Positions 11,899-24,400 of a stretch of 64,000 nt of DNA are shown piece by piece (position 1 is the first letter of the stretch; each line of letters opens with the position of its first letter). The stretch spans positions 558,001 to 622,000 of the forward strand of contig JAPWGK010000007.1 of assembly GCA_029641185.1 (NCBI GenBank). The letters are read 5' to 3'. This DNA is from Pseudofabraea citricarpa (Eukaryota > Ascomycota > Leotiomycetes > Helotiales > Dermateaceae). Position numbers and translations under genes: made by a program. The notes below the pieces were generated by a model that made no database searches, was not told where the DNA came from, and saw nothing but the letters and a program-made list of their open reading frames with translations.

Positions 11899-13788
11899 TC
11901 AAGCTTGGAGTACTGTCAAGCTAGTGCCGTTATGACCGCCGTTCAGTTTCATCTTGCTCTTTTTCTCCCTAAGGCTTCTTCTCCCGGAGCTCGCCGTGAC
12001 ATGATCGGCCTGTCCATTGGTAGAAACAAAGTCTGGTAAAGCAACCACATTCTTAGATTCTGGTTCGGATTTTATGTCATTCCGACTGGAGGTAGATGTA
12101 CCATTCATTTGCGTCTCCTCTTTCTTGATGTCTGTCTTCCCGCCTCCGGATGCATTGCATCGAGCAATAATTTGCTCAATGGCCCTCAGTAAAGCCCACA
12201 CCACGACAAGTATGGCGACAATGAAATCTGTGATATGTACTACCCACCAAATATGCTGAGTTCCCAGAGCACAATTGACAAATTCATATTTCCATTCCCA
12301 AGCGTCCTGGTCAAACCAGAGAGATAGGAGGCCAGCGTTCCCACCAAAATCTCCCATCATACTGCGAACAGTAGCCTCTTGAAGTCCAGGGAGACCTGGC
12401 TGAGAAACAATGTTGGCCACTTGTGCTTCCTGGAGACGTTTTGCTTGCCACCTAGGCGGATCAGGAGATGCTAAGAGAAATTCTGCCAAAGAATCCCTTG
12501 AAAGCTCTTCCTGATACTCTGTCATAGCCAGCTGGTTTGAGGTTTGGTTGATAAAATGGTAAATATCGCATCCTTCGTGATCATGACCATTCATTATCAA
12601 ACCCCGTCTACCCATACCATCTCCGTCTGCAGTAGCTGATCCACTCATTCCAAAGATGCCTTCAAGGAAACCCTTGCTAGCATCTGAGGACAAATGATTT
12701 TGCTCTCTGATACCGCTTCCAAACTCTTCTTTATGAAAATCGAAAAGGGGTCCATCGACACATATTCCAGCTTCTTTGTACAATGGAATATGTGTAAGGA
12801 CCAGGGTGAAAAGCGCTTTCCGGCTGACTTCGTGTGAAGTTGTGATGATGGAATTTAAAAAGGTATAAGTCTCGTCTTGAAGTTCCTGCGAACACGCTGG
12901 CGTGTCAAGATTCATGTCATTTAGGACAACAATTCGTAATTCAGGTGTCGCTACCGCAGTTTCGACCTCTGATGTGTTGACTGGAAGACGAAAGCGAAGT
13001 TCGTAATTGGCCTTTCCAAACATACGAACAAACCGGTTCATTCGCTCCGGTGTAAGATCTCCTGCATATCCAATATCATGATTGCCTGCAACATTTATGA
13101 TTCTTTTTTTCCAAGTTTCTGCATCTTCTCCAAGTATTTTGGCATCCTGAAAATCGTTTGAAGGCTGGGATGTAACCTCATCAGGGACTCGTTCAGCATG
13201 CCTAAAGACCCTATTCCAAAATCTGGTTCCTCGGCTTTCAAATTCCTGATCATTGATCCATTGACTTCCAACCAGGTCACCAAGCACAGTAACGTGCGTA
13301 GGATCTGTCCACCAGTATAGTTTGCGGTAAATATGTCCCAGATAATAGTCGTTTCCAACATGATCGAGGCGTTTGCGGTATACCTCGAGGGCTCGTGGGA
13401 TGTCGTCGAAGTAGAAGTCTACCAGGTCGTGCAGACAGGCACGAATCCATGGTAGAGGCTTATGCTTCGTACCATCTCGTTGAAAGAAATCCTTCTTGAG
13501 CTTTGCAAAATTCGTAAAAGAGAGCGCATCAGGATCAATTGAGGTGTCGCCTTCGAGCTGAGGATCCCCCAGAGCCAGCAGTCTGAAAGGTGCTACCGCT
13601 GAAGTATTGTGTGTAAGCAAAGGTGTATGCTGCCGCACAGTATTGCGGAATGCAAAGGTCGAGTCATGTTCAGGAGCAGGAAATGCACACGAATGAAAGA
13701 CAGGATAGGTGTACAGGTATGTCGTAAGAAGGAAAGATAATGGCACTACCAGGAGCAGGACATTACGCAAAAGACTGACGAGGAACAT
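11899..13788 (-). CDS. Cdc1/Ted1/PGAP5-type metallophosphoesterase
   Basis: This is an ER/Golgi membrane phosphoesterase of the family that trims ethanolamine phosphate from GPI-anchor glycans (yeast Cdc1 and Ted1, mammalian PGAP5/MPPE1). Single exon, 629 aa from the first ATG at 13788. An N-terminal transmembrane helix (about 5-28) precedes the calcineurin-like metal-binding motifs in order: GDPQLEGD (74-81), GDLVGSQ (169-175), GNHD (234-237), THIPLY, and NGHDHEGCD. A second transmembrane helix lies near residues 535-560 (WWVVHITDFIVAILVVVWALL), before a charged cytosolic tail. This two-anchor topology is typical of the family. It is longer than the yeast members, mainly through insertions between motifs and the C-tail. 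Which of Ted1 or Cdc1 it matches is unresolved. Confidence 0.88.
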   Translation of the reverse strand: MFLVSLLRNVLLLVVPLSFLLTTYLYTYPVFHSCAFPAPEHDSTFAFRNTVRQHTPLLTHNTSAVAPFRLLALGDPQLEGDTSIDPDALSFTNFAKLKKDFFQRDGTKHKPLPWIRACLHDLVDFYFDDIPRALEVYRKRLDHVGNDYYLGHIYRKLYWWTDPTHVTVLGDLVGSQWINDQEFESRGTRFWNRVFRHAERVPDEVTSQPSNDFQDAKILGEDAETWKKRIINVAGNHDIGYAGDLTPERMNRFVRMFGKANYELRFRLPVNTSEVETAVATPELRIVVLNDMNLDTPACSQELQDETYTFLNSIITTSHEVSRKALFTLVLTHIPLYKEAGICVDGPLFDFHKEEFGSGIREQNHLSSDASKGFLEGIFGMSGSATADGDGMGRRGLIMNGHDHEGCDIYHFINQTSNQLAMTEYQEELSRDSLAEFLLASPDPPRWQAKRLQEAQVANIVSQPGLPGLQEATVRSMMGDFGGNAGLLSLWFDQDAWEWKYEFVNCALGTQHIWWVVHITDFIVAILVVVWALLRAIEQIIARCNASGGGKTDIKKEETQMNGTSTSSRNDIKSEPESKNVVALPDFVSTNGQADHVTASSGRRSLREKKSKMKLNGGHNGTSLTVLQA

Positions 13789-14585
13789 GTAGAAAGTAGC
13801 ATTGGGGCACCTCCACTGCGTAGATATGATGAAACTGTCTGGTGCTCGTGCTGTGCTGTGTGGTGCTGTGATGTGATGTGTCTTCACAAGTTACGTAGAG
13901 AAAAGGAGAGCGAGGCTGTCATCTCACTGGGGAGACGCGGACGCGACCGATCAGGAGTTCAGACGATAGACACGTGATCCAAAGGGTCGTGATCAGCAAG
14001 CCCCAAGAATGCTCGCGGTCTTCGCTTTGCATATGTTCATCCTTCTGCTCAGCCACCACCCCTCGATTGTCGTGTATTCTATGGAATGCATCGGAAAGCC
14101 TCGCCGATTGCTTGCCTCGGCCAAGCAAAATATGCTCAAAGATAATGCAGGCTAAAGACGTACGTACCTTGTACAAAGGCAACGAGATACGCGCTGAGCT
14201 CATTGGCTTGGTGGCATCTGGTGATGCCTGCAAGCAAGCCTCAAAAGCCCCTCTTGTCGTAGCGATGTCAGCTGCGCCCAGCTCGGGAAGCGACATGCCT
14301 TCTATTGTCCTTCTAGCTGGCTTCCATGCATCAGTCGTGCCATCCACAAGGCTCAGCTCCCAGCGCGCTATCAATCAACCTTGTCCCGTCTTGAGATTCT
14401 GCCCTATGGTCATGGACGGCTAGTCATTGCACCGCTGGAGGCTTATCAGACCCCTCAAAGCTTATAACTAGTCTGAATCTCCCCCAGATCCTCCCCTCAA
14501 CAACCTCAAGTCGTCGAGTTGTATTTGAACGTACGAGACTTCGAATGGTCTAAAGCAGCCCTTCATTCCAATCCGCAATATCACG
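13789..14585. other. Divergent promoter region
   Basis: This is 797 bp between two divergent start codons (13788 on minus, 14586 on plus). Opposing frames of about 150 codons (13919-14374 and 13974-14423) mirror each other and carry no motif. They are best read as non-coding. Confidence 0.6.
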
Positions 14586-17040
14586 ATGCCCATCGGACTC
14601 GATAGGGTCGGCCTTCGTGGCAAGAGCCAGAAGACGACGGATGTATATCCAAACGAGAAGGCCATGCCTCCTTCAGACGGACCTCTGAGCGCGAAAGAGG
14701 TGCCACCGCTCTACACCGCGACAGATCCATCGAGCTGTCCAGAGCCCACAGCCGCCGAACTCGATGCTGCGTTTAGTAGCTTGAATCTCGGCGATACGTC
14801 TGCCAAGTTTCCCACAGAAGATCAGTGCCTTGCACATCTGAAACTTCTTTCGGCATTCCACAATCTCAAGGAAGATATCGCGTACACCGACGGCCTCTTT
14901 GGGCTGTGGGATTCGAGCTGCGAGGCTGATGAGAACCGAGATAAGCAATTGGCTGTGCTAAGGGAGAAGAGATGGGCTCTTTATGTTGCGAGAGCGGCGG
15001 AACGATTTGAAGTATGGTGGTTAGAAGTGCTCTGCAAGCAAGAACAGCCTCAAAGGCTTCAACAGAAAGATATTCTCTCCAACGCACCCGAATTCCTGGA
15101 ATTTACCGAGCGTGGACGGCCACAATCGTGGACTATTGACATGTTACCACCTCTTGATATCCTTATGGTCTGGCATGCTTTCCTACTCAATCCTAGAAAC
15201 TACCTCGAAGATTGTATTCGCTTCGGGCTGAAAGATCTTTGGGCAAGTGGGATGCCTTGGGAGGCGGTCAACTCAGCTATCGATACACACTTCAGTTATG
15301 ACGTTCCAGAAGAGGCAAAGGCACAATTTCTCGTCAAAACTGGAAGAAACTGGAATAATGCAGACGATTCACTAGAGAAAACTCTACGGTGTCCGCGTTG
15401 CACACACGAGGCTCATATACCCTGGACAACCTGGGATAAAGGCATGAAACGATCCAAGATAATGTAGGTTTTCCTGCTGCAGCTCTAGCAAGTTCTAACA
15501 ACCCCTAGCAAATATGGATTAGAGAGTAGCGAATATGAATTGGTCGGCACTGGTTATGGTGACAGAGATTTATCCTATGCCTGTTACGAATGTGGTGGCA
15601 AAATCAATCATGAATTACTGCGCGTCGCCAAGTTTAAGAAAGATGCCGAAGCCCTACTGTTGAATGACTGGCCACTCAGTGGCACCATTCTTTCCCCTTT
15701 TACTGGCTTGCCAGAAGGACCGTCAAAGAAGGAAGTTAATAAATTTCCGCTCACATTTCCAAATCGCCTTATAGCAAATGGTATCAGAGTTGAGGTGCTC
15801 AAGCTCATCACCAAGGACCCCAGTATCAACCCTACTATTGACGACATCAAAGACTTGATATCACACAGCACTCAAGACAAGATTATCATCCACAAAGTGA
15901 ATAATACGACTTCGCTTAGCAGTCGCAGTATGACACGACCAGAGCGTCTTTCTATTCGAAAAATGATGTCTAGATATTGGGACAATACTTCAATCTTTGC
16001 TCTGGAGCTCGGCGGTGCCGTCATTCGCCGTAAGTTATCTGTAATCTGTTAATCAAACCCAAATGACCTTACTAAATACTTGAATAGAGAATGTGTTTGT
16101 CGACAAAATGTATAACCTCGATTGGCTGCATAGCCCCGCTGCAAGAAATACAATGAGTAGATTATTGACCAAATATTCGCGATTTGTTCAAATCCTCTCC
16201 ACATTCCCTCAGCAAGTGGCGGTGCCGACTTTGGATGTGGACCTAGGATGGCATACTCATCAATTGTCACCAAAGTCTTACTACGACTACGTGGTCGAGA
16301 AGAGTAAAAAATTCATCGATCATGACGACAAAATCGACGAAGATGCTCTCAACCATGGGTTCGAATGGACCAGCAGGACCTACGAGAAGTTGTTCCAAGA
16401 TGTGTACTCGGAATGTACTTGCTGGTACTGCGAAAGTAAGCAATACCACCAACTTTTGTAAAACTATTCTAACACATTTTCAGCTATCCGCAGCAAGAAC
16501 ATATCCTCAGCCGGCAAGGTATTTGGCACCTCCAAGCATGAAAAAATCCTGAACAACTTCTACGACTCTGGACAAGCTCAACTCTGTCCACCAGACAACT
16601 CAGCTCATATCTCATCACATAATGCGGTTCATATAGAAGATAGTCCCGCTCGAGCAAAGACACATGCTGCATTGCGTGCCCGCAAACGCCAAGAGCTCGA
16701 TGAAGCGTACGAGAAAGCATGTAAGCGAGCAAAGGCCAAGGGAAGAGCTGTCCCCGAGCGAGATAGGTATTATGACGGTGCTTGGGGATATCCAATGATA
16801 ATGTATGGCCCGTACATGGGCATGGCATATATGACTCCTGGAGTTTATTATGCTGGAGACCCCGGTAGTATGGCAATGGGGGCTGGGATGCCTGGAAATT
16901 GTGCTGCGGGCACGTGCTCTGGCGGTGTAGGGGCTGGAGCTTGTGGAGGAGGTGGAGGATGCGGGGGAGGATGTGGAGGAGGCGGAGGGTGTGGAGGAGG
17001 AGGCGGAGGCGGAGGCGGTGGTGGTTGTGGTGGAAGTTAA
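14586..17040 (+). CDS. GRDP-like protein with Cys/Gly-rich tail
   Basis: Four exons (14586-15463, 15509-16029, 16088-16435, 16484-17040) give 767 aa with frame kept at each junction. The body matches the glycine-rich domain-containing protein family (DUF1399/GRDP-like). Its landmarks are the repeated W-H-x(2)-hydrophobic-L-x-P signatures: LMVWHAFLLNPRNY in exon 1 and LGWHTHQLSPKSYYDY in exon 3. A CPRC pair near the end of exon 1 and a CYEC pair in exon 2 look like a split zinc ribbon, and CTCWYC follows at the end of exon 3. After a Lys/Arg-rich segment the last ~45 residues are almost only Gly with regularly spaced Cys. Plant members act in stress responses; fungal function is unknown. It is divergent from the upstream phosphoesterase gene. 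Confidence 0.87.
16934..17037 (+). repeat. Coding GGA/GGC-rich Gly-Cys repeat
   Basis: A guanine-rich coding repeat specifies runs of 2-11 Gly interrupted by single Cys at the C-terminus of the GRDP-like protein. It is compositionally extreme compared with the rest of the gene. Confidence 0.85.
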
Positions 17041-17705
17041 AGACTTTTATTTTATGAAGACTGGAGTATGGGCCGCGTGTGAAAGGAGGGGGCATTATTA
17101 TACCCCAGGTTTTTGCTTTAGTTATCCTTATCTTCAATGACTCTGTTTGAATTATTCTTTCTTATTTTGCCAAGTTGATCAATAGTCACTCAAGTACTGC
17201 ACTTTCTGCTGACCTTTACCATTTTCACTTGTTATTGTGCATTTCCAATTCTACCCGAGTGAGGGCCTTGTGGTAGGTACCGAACTAAGCTTCTCCAATA
17301 GGGGTCTTATCTTCCATCAAATCACCTCAGCGAAATAGGATAACAGGGAACAGGTCAGATGAATCAACGCTCACATATTAGCTTGAACTCGGAGCTGCAT
17401 TGGTACCGGGAAATTGGAATGCTTCTATGCTCTGTAGAGAAAAAGAAAGTGTGATTCGAGACTGGATTAGCCTAGGATGGCGAGGATGGCGAGGCAGAAT
17501 CTATCTCTGCTAATTTGAGATGCAACAAAACAAAAGAGAAAGGAAAGAACAGAGAGAGCTAAAAAGAATCCGATCAAGGTTACTTAGTCACTGGACATTA
17601 TTTAGAAGAGAAAGTGTGAGAGAGGACAGTTTCAAATGGAAAGACTTTCATGTTAGAGGTGACAAGAAACCCTTTCTATCAGGGCCGCGATGAAGGTTAT
17701 CAAAT
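17041..17705. other. Convergent intergenic region
   Basis: This lies between two convergent stop codons and holds the 3' UTRs of both genes. There are no coding signals. Confidence 0.7.
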
Positions 17706-19726
17706 CTACTTAAAGCCTGACTGCGAGAACCCGCCCTGCGAGAACTCCAAATCCGCCTCCCCTTTATATTCCGGAACCGGCTCGTCTAACTTCTTCTCCC
17801 ACGCCACGACATCCTGCTCAGTCATGGCCTCAAACCAGGGCGGACGAGCATTTTCAAACTGAGAAGAGTCGTACAGGCGAAGCGGAGGCTTGTCGTATCC
17901 ATTGCCCGCATCCAATTCCTCGATGAACTTGATCGTTCTCTGGACCACGGCTTTGCGCTCGCTCGCGCCCGGTCTGTCCTCGTACCAGTACCGCGACGTA
18001 TCTGCTCGGATCAGATGACGCTCGATACTATGGCCCCACGGGGACCGGTATTGCTCGTCGATTATCTCGTCTGGTGGAATGACGAATTCGGGCAGGTGGA
18101 GAGTGATCTCGCCTCTGGATGCTGGTTGTGATTTGCCTCCAAAGTAGGACATGAGTCCCGTCACGGCTTTCCCGATGGCGTTTTGCTGCGGTGCTGGTGC
18201 CGTGTAGGTTTTCTCCCAGCCGTAGCCTTTCGCTGTGGTATTTTGATCCAGAGCATCCCGGTTGGGCTTCCGCTTGAATCCTTTCAGTGACTCGGGTGCG
18301 TAGTTGTGCGCGATGCTGCTGTCTAAGGCCAGTCCGACGACGGGATGGATATACTCATTGGTGACGCGGGATTCGTCGTGCAAGAAATACTGGCCCGGGG
18401 TTCGAGCCACTGATCCAGCGGGTTTCATCTTCCAATCCATGCTGTCGATATTCGGACCTACCCCCCATCCTCGGTAGATCTGCTTCTGGTTGCTCTTGCT
18501 GCTGGCCGGGTTGTCTCTCTTGATTATGGCCGAGATGTTTTCCGCGTAGCGGTCGATGATGGTGAAGATGGCGGCTTCGTTGAAGGCCAGTGCTGTATAT
18601 TGCTGCACGCGATCAACCATCCATGCGAATGTCATGTTGGCCATGGACTCGAAATCGCCCTTGCGCTTCTTCAGCATATCGTCGCTTCCGCCACCAATGT
18701 TGATGTGAAATCCGGGGAACCAGCACTGGATCAGATTGGTTATCTTTTTCTCAGCATCTGAGTCTTTTGATGGAACATGTTTGGGAAGGGACCATAGAGT
18801 TGGGGGGAAGGCTGCACGGTGCTCATCTAGAGCAAGTGCCTGGAAGGCATTCTCAATCTCGGGATGCACTTCGGTGTTGTGAAATGCATAGTCGGCGTTG
18901 GCGCTGGTCACATCATAGTGAGTGTTATTTGGCCAGCCGAGAGCTCCGACCTGTATCGAAATCAGCTGGTAACACTGTGAAGTTTACAGTGGACTTACTG
19001 TGTCAAAAACTCCAACCACCTTGATATTGATGTCTTTATAACATCCTGCCAACCACATCATGCCTCTTGGCGTTCGACCCCATTCGGTATCTTTGATTTG
19101 ATCCGTGGCTTTCTTCTTCTTGTATGCATTGTACATGCGATAGAAGTCGTCCATCATAGCATTGCTGCAGAGTCCGATTCGTGCGACAAGCCCAGAAGTT
19201 GCACGCGCCGTGTATGCTCCTCTTGAAAAGCCAAAGAAGTAGATCTCGTCACCGGGATTATAGTTGTTAACCTAGATAGAAATGAAATCAGTAAAGCTGC
19301 TCACAGTAATAAGAACACACAGATACATACCAAAAAGTTGTAAGCCTCACAAACATTCTCGTCTAATCCTTCGCCAAAGGCACCTTGGTAGCTCTTTGAG
19401 GCCTTTGCTGCTTCGCTATCGACGCTGTCAGTAGCAGTTCCAACTCCGGCATCGTAGAACACCACTTGGTGTACGATGGAGCCGCTCTCGTCAATCGTGT
19501 ACTTTTCTAGAGATCGGCTGATCTTGGCTACGTTCGATGGAATACTTTGGATGCCATGATTAGACGATTGCCATGTGCCGTCGCAGCAGACGACGAGACG
19601 CTTTTTGGGTGGCCGCTGGGAAAGCATCAGAGCATGGGCTTCTGCATCGCGTTGCTTGTAATAGGCTCCAGCATCGAATGGCACAGACGACGGCACGAAA
19701 GAGTTACCGTCCACGAGGTCGGTCAT
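17706..19726 (-). CDS. DUF2235 alpha/beta-hydrolase-like protein
   Basis: Three exons (19726-19331, 19271-18999, 18950-17706), all phase 0, give 637 aa. The DUF2235 domain (related to the catalytic domain of the type VI secretion phospholipase Tle1, widespread in fungi) starts with RLVVCCDGTW (about 43-52). It carries the nucleophile elbow GFSRGAY (146-152, Ser148 predicted catalytic), followed by GVFDTVGALGWP, which is completed only across the exon 2/3 junction. Conserved Asp and His candidates follow in exon 3 (HNTEVHPEI and the ESRVTNEYIHPVVG region). No signal peptide or membrane helix is seen, so it is probably intracellular. Substrate is unknown; lipid ester hydrolysis is inferred from family relatives. 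Confidence 0.92.
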
Positions 19727-21495
19727 TTTTCAATCGGGGAGTAGGAGTCTGATTCTTTCCGGACCGGATTGGCAAGAAAGGCAAAGAGGCGATGGATAGG
19801 AGAAACCGCCGTGAGGACTTCTCATCCCGTTTATATATGTAGTAATTGAACTTCTAGACCAAGGTCTGAAAACTATCGCCATGGGATATTTCAGCCCATG
19901 ATCCATCACTCCAATGTTCTCAGCTCCGTGACTAGCTCAAAGCCAACCAGCAGCCAGTTGTCGTGAACCACATTTGTCGTTTTTGGCGTATGAACAGAGC
20001 AAGGACCGAGCCGTGCGGGAGTCTTTGTGATAAACGTGGGGTTGTTTTGAAGCCCAGCTGAGCTTGTGGAGTACGACAAGTTCGCGGCTGTTCCGAGACT
20101 AATTGCTTCTGGGCCGCTTCAGCTAATGACCCGCAAGCCACTTTTCCCCTATTCACACTGCCATCCGTTAAGCGAGAGCCCCTCTCTTGATGTATCCCGG
20201 GTATTTCTTTACGCTGAAAATCCAAACATCAACCTAGGGAAGAAGTTGGAATTGATTTCAGAATTATCTTTTGTGTATTGGATTTATACCGAAATGGAAA
20301 CCGAGATGCAAAGATTGTCCTCAAGAAAGATAGGTAAAGGCAACTCAACTCAACTCAATACAGGGCTGCTGGACCATCATGACCTGACCGAGACAATTTT
20401 GACATATCGATGGGCATCTATTTAGCACGCCTCAATCCAATCACCATGGATGAATTGTAGGCTTCACAAACGGAAAAGCTGGCAATGGGGAGATAAAAAT
20501 CAGTCTCGGCTACAGTTGTCCCATTTGAGACATCCTCCCTTGAGGCATCATAATCTGGAGGATTATGATACTAAAGCGCCGCAAATTCCTACCAGTGTTA
20601 AAAAATAAGCAAATACATCTAATTTCATGACCAACACTTGCATAGCAACCACGGCCGTAGATTCCAGGCCCCCGATCCACAAAGCTTAAAACAGGTGTTG
20701 GATTGTATACTTAGGTACGATACAGCCTAAGTATAGCCAACAAATTTGACCTCTTGAACCTCTAAGGGTATCTACGTAGAGAGAAGAGCTAAGAAGAATT
20801 GTAAAGAATAAAACTTGAGGAGACCTTCACCATCAATATCTCAAAGAACAGAGAGGCTTTATTTCAGTCTTGTTGTCATGTCAGATGCTGCTGTCACTTG
20901 CTAGTGAGGCATAACATCCAACTCCGGATTTTCAAACGCCCGTTTTTCACACACTGAAGTCGTAGGATAGAGCATGAAGGAACTGGATTGGGCTAATGTG
21001 GCCAGGGCTTCTGAGACTTCTCCAAAGTTTCCTTGGTCGCAGGAGCTGACTTGGCGGCGGGAACATTTTCTCTCCGCTTCTGAAACGAATTGAAGCTGAG
21101 AAACATTTTAACGACAAAGCTGTCTTAGCGGAAATGGACACACTTACTTTCTTGCGAGTTTCTCTAGACATGCCAATATAAGAATGGAATGCTGCTCTGT
21201 TCACAGGTGAACATGATTGGACTGGATAGACAGAGAAATAAATCCTAGGAACGCGGGGACTTAGTTTCCATGTCCATCTGGGTATCAATGAAAAAATCCT
21301 CCCTCTCAAGCCTCGAAATGGTCATTGGGGAAAAGTACGGAATTTGTGATGCCGAAAACATTATCCTGGCAGGAGGGGTAGTATCATTAACCAGTAATCC
21401 ATTCAATCAGGATAAATGATGTTATCAAAGTCAAATTATTCTCTTATATACGATGCAGGCCATGCATACATTTTCTCAGGTCCGCACAATCTCAC
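19727..21495. other. Intergenic region, no supported gene
   Basis: This is 1.77 kb upstream of the DUF2235 gene and downstream of GH115. Frames of 119-120 codons at 20066-20425 (+) and 20947-21309 (-) have no recognisable motif. Confidence 0.55.
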
Positions 21496-24400
21496 TCACG
21501 CAAATGCCGTCCTGCCCTCGCCGAGCGTGTCGACGCCGATTCGGAAGCTCTCGGGCGGGCCGAGATAGCTCTTCCTGACACCGCCCAGATCCACCACGAT
21601 CTTCTGAAAGATGACGCCGGGCTCCAAGGCCCAGACCCTCAGGGTATGTTTCCCGGTCGCCGTCAGATCATGCGTCGTCGTCGTGCCGTTGCCAGAACTC
21701 AAGCCCCAGACGGAATCGGCCACGGCGCCGAGCCAACCGACTGGCGATTCGCCATGTGTGGTGTTGGACGCGAATTGCTTGACCTGTGGCTTCTCGTCGT
21801 CGAATGCGATGCCGTATTTTAGGGCCCGCGCGTCGCTCATGTAGTTTAGCGACGGCGAGAGGTATAGTGTCACGTTTGCTTTCTTCGTCGGCGTGAATGT
21901 GTATAGGTCGTAGGATAAGGCGGGTCCATGGGTGGTGTTCTGGGTTGGTGCCAAAACAGGCGTTAATGTCACACCAGAGAGGGTACGTCCGTAATTCGTG
22001 AGTTCCCTGTATCCGACGTCGTCAACGGTGGTTTGAGATGTGAAGTGTGAGGCTTCGATACTGATGGATCGATCGCTCTCTACGAATCCCGAGCTGAAAT
22101 TCGATGGTACTGAAGTGACATTGACGGGAAGCTGGACTTTTGGTGAGGGATAGTTACCCCAGTTGGCACAGGAACTTGTGATGTTGATTGTTACTACTGA
22201 CGTGTTGGCCTGGCTCCAGTCTACGGATAGAAGAACTCGTGTGTCGGTTCCATTGATTCCCGCGTAGCCAGTGGATGGTGATGCGTGAACCCAGTCTTCG
22301 TAGGGTGATACATTCCAACTGCAACCCGAGGTCCCGCGGGCAAAGATATCAATCCACCTTGTTGCTGGTCCGTAAGGATCAATGGGCGGAAGTGTAAGCT
22401 TATTAGTAGACAGGCCGTGGTATTTGTCGTCTCCTGAGACGGTAGCATTATTTCCTTCGATGCCCAAACCAATATTACCAGCTAGTGAAGTCTCAAGGCC
22501 CTGGACGAAAGTTAACGGCGGCAGAGCATTTCTCATAGGTTGTTGCCTTAACATATATTAGTAAAAACAGTCGCAGAGAAAGTGAAATAACATACCAATA
22601 ATTGTACCCAAAGTGAGTTTCTAGTTTTTAATTTAGCCTCAGTTCCAGGACTTGATATAGAACACTTACGATCCAGCATATGATTCCATTTCCCATCCAA
22701 TAAGTCATGATATCTCTGGGTGATAACATGGTCCTTTTTGAAATCTTCCAGAACCTGCATAGCAACATCATTGGCTGAATTTCTTTTCTGCTCGGTAAAA
22801 TGTTCATTTCTTGCAGCACCGATATGAACTTCATGTACAACCTGTCCACCAAGAACGGGTTGTAGAATCATCTCATAGAAAGCTGGCTGGGCTTCAGCAT
22901 CCAATTGGTCATAGATAGCTTGAGCATCTTTGGCCAAAGTGCTCCACTGGGCTAGAATAGCGTCTGCTTCGTTGTAGTTGATGATGCTGTACACGGTCGG
23001 GTCAACGAGCTCATACTTTCGTCGTGCCGCATACATGCCGTAGCGATCTAGCACAGAGGAAATGTCTGATGCCAGCTCACCACTGAATTCTCGAGTTGCC
23101 CAGGCTTCTAGCCACGCAGGGACACTGTTGTATCCCCATTGTGTGACGTTGTATGCAATATCCATAAAATGGCTGATGGGAAGTTCGAGCGGTTTGAGAT
23201 CTCCAACATTAACAATCCATATCCGATCGGCCTGACGTGCGTGGGCGAGTTGCAACTGGAACCAAATTAGGAAAATGGTAATAAATCGTAGAATAACTTA
23301 CCTGCTCAAGTGTCTTTTCCAATTGAATTGTGTTGATCCATTTGTAATCTCTTGGGTCCTACAAAGGTCAATTATTGTGCCATCCAGGCAGAGCTGAAAT
23401 CTACTTACTCCAACATAATCAAAGTGATAATAGACCCCAGCACCACCACTTCGGCTAGTTTCATTGCCAATTGGCAGTCTCCTCACATTTCCCCAATTAT
23501 CATCCGCCCAAAGCAGCGTGATATATTCCGGGACTGCCAACCCAGCCTCGAAATAGCCTTGAACCTCTTTATACAAACACCACAATTGAGCAATATCTTC
23601 TACGTTTTTATCCGGGAATACCTCTTGTAAGATCTCGGTTTGCTTAGCTACCACGTTCTCCAAGACCTGAATGGCTTCTTGTTGAGTAAGATCGATGGCT
23701 GTGTCTCCACTACCCCGCATAGCCATGGTAAAGAGGGAGTTTGCGACATAGGGTGCTGCTCTTTGGGCACCATAGGTTAGAAATGGAATGATGGAGGCGT
23801 TATTTGTATCGTATTGCCATTGTTTGTTTCCACCATAGCTTGCACCAAATGTTCCCCCTTGGATTTGTCAGCTGATTGTCACACCTTTACAGGCCAGTAA
23901 ATAAAAGACTTACACTCGTTTGTAGCACGCATCATAGGCTCTATTTAGATGTTATTATAACTAGTGAAATACCTTCGAATGCGACTTACCAGTATGGCTT
24001 GTTCCCATCACAATGCCATATGCATCTGCAATCGGTTGATTCTCATAGTCATCAACGTTGAACATGCTTCCCCATTGAGCAGGCCACAAATAATTGGCTC
24101 TGAGTCTCAGCAGTAACTCGAAAACTCGGGGGTAAAAATAGTGATTGTAGCCAGCGCCATATTTTCCGCGAGCATAGTTAGAGCTGTGACGAATTAGATT
24201 TGTCATATTTTGAGTGGCCGGAAGATCACTTACTCGATCCAATTGGTCAACCCAGGCTGTTCATCATTGAGAAAGATTCCACGGTACTTGATACTTGGGC
24301 TTGTTTGAACTTTTGGTCCACCAATCGCCCATATACTTTGATGTTTCTTGGCGGGAACATCAGCAAACCAATACCACGGACTGACACCAATCTGTTCGCT

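Noticed and set aside
20947..21309. 120-codon minus frame next to GH115
   Set aside because: No motif, Arg/Pro/Ser-biased composition, and no promoter-like context.
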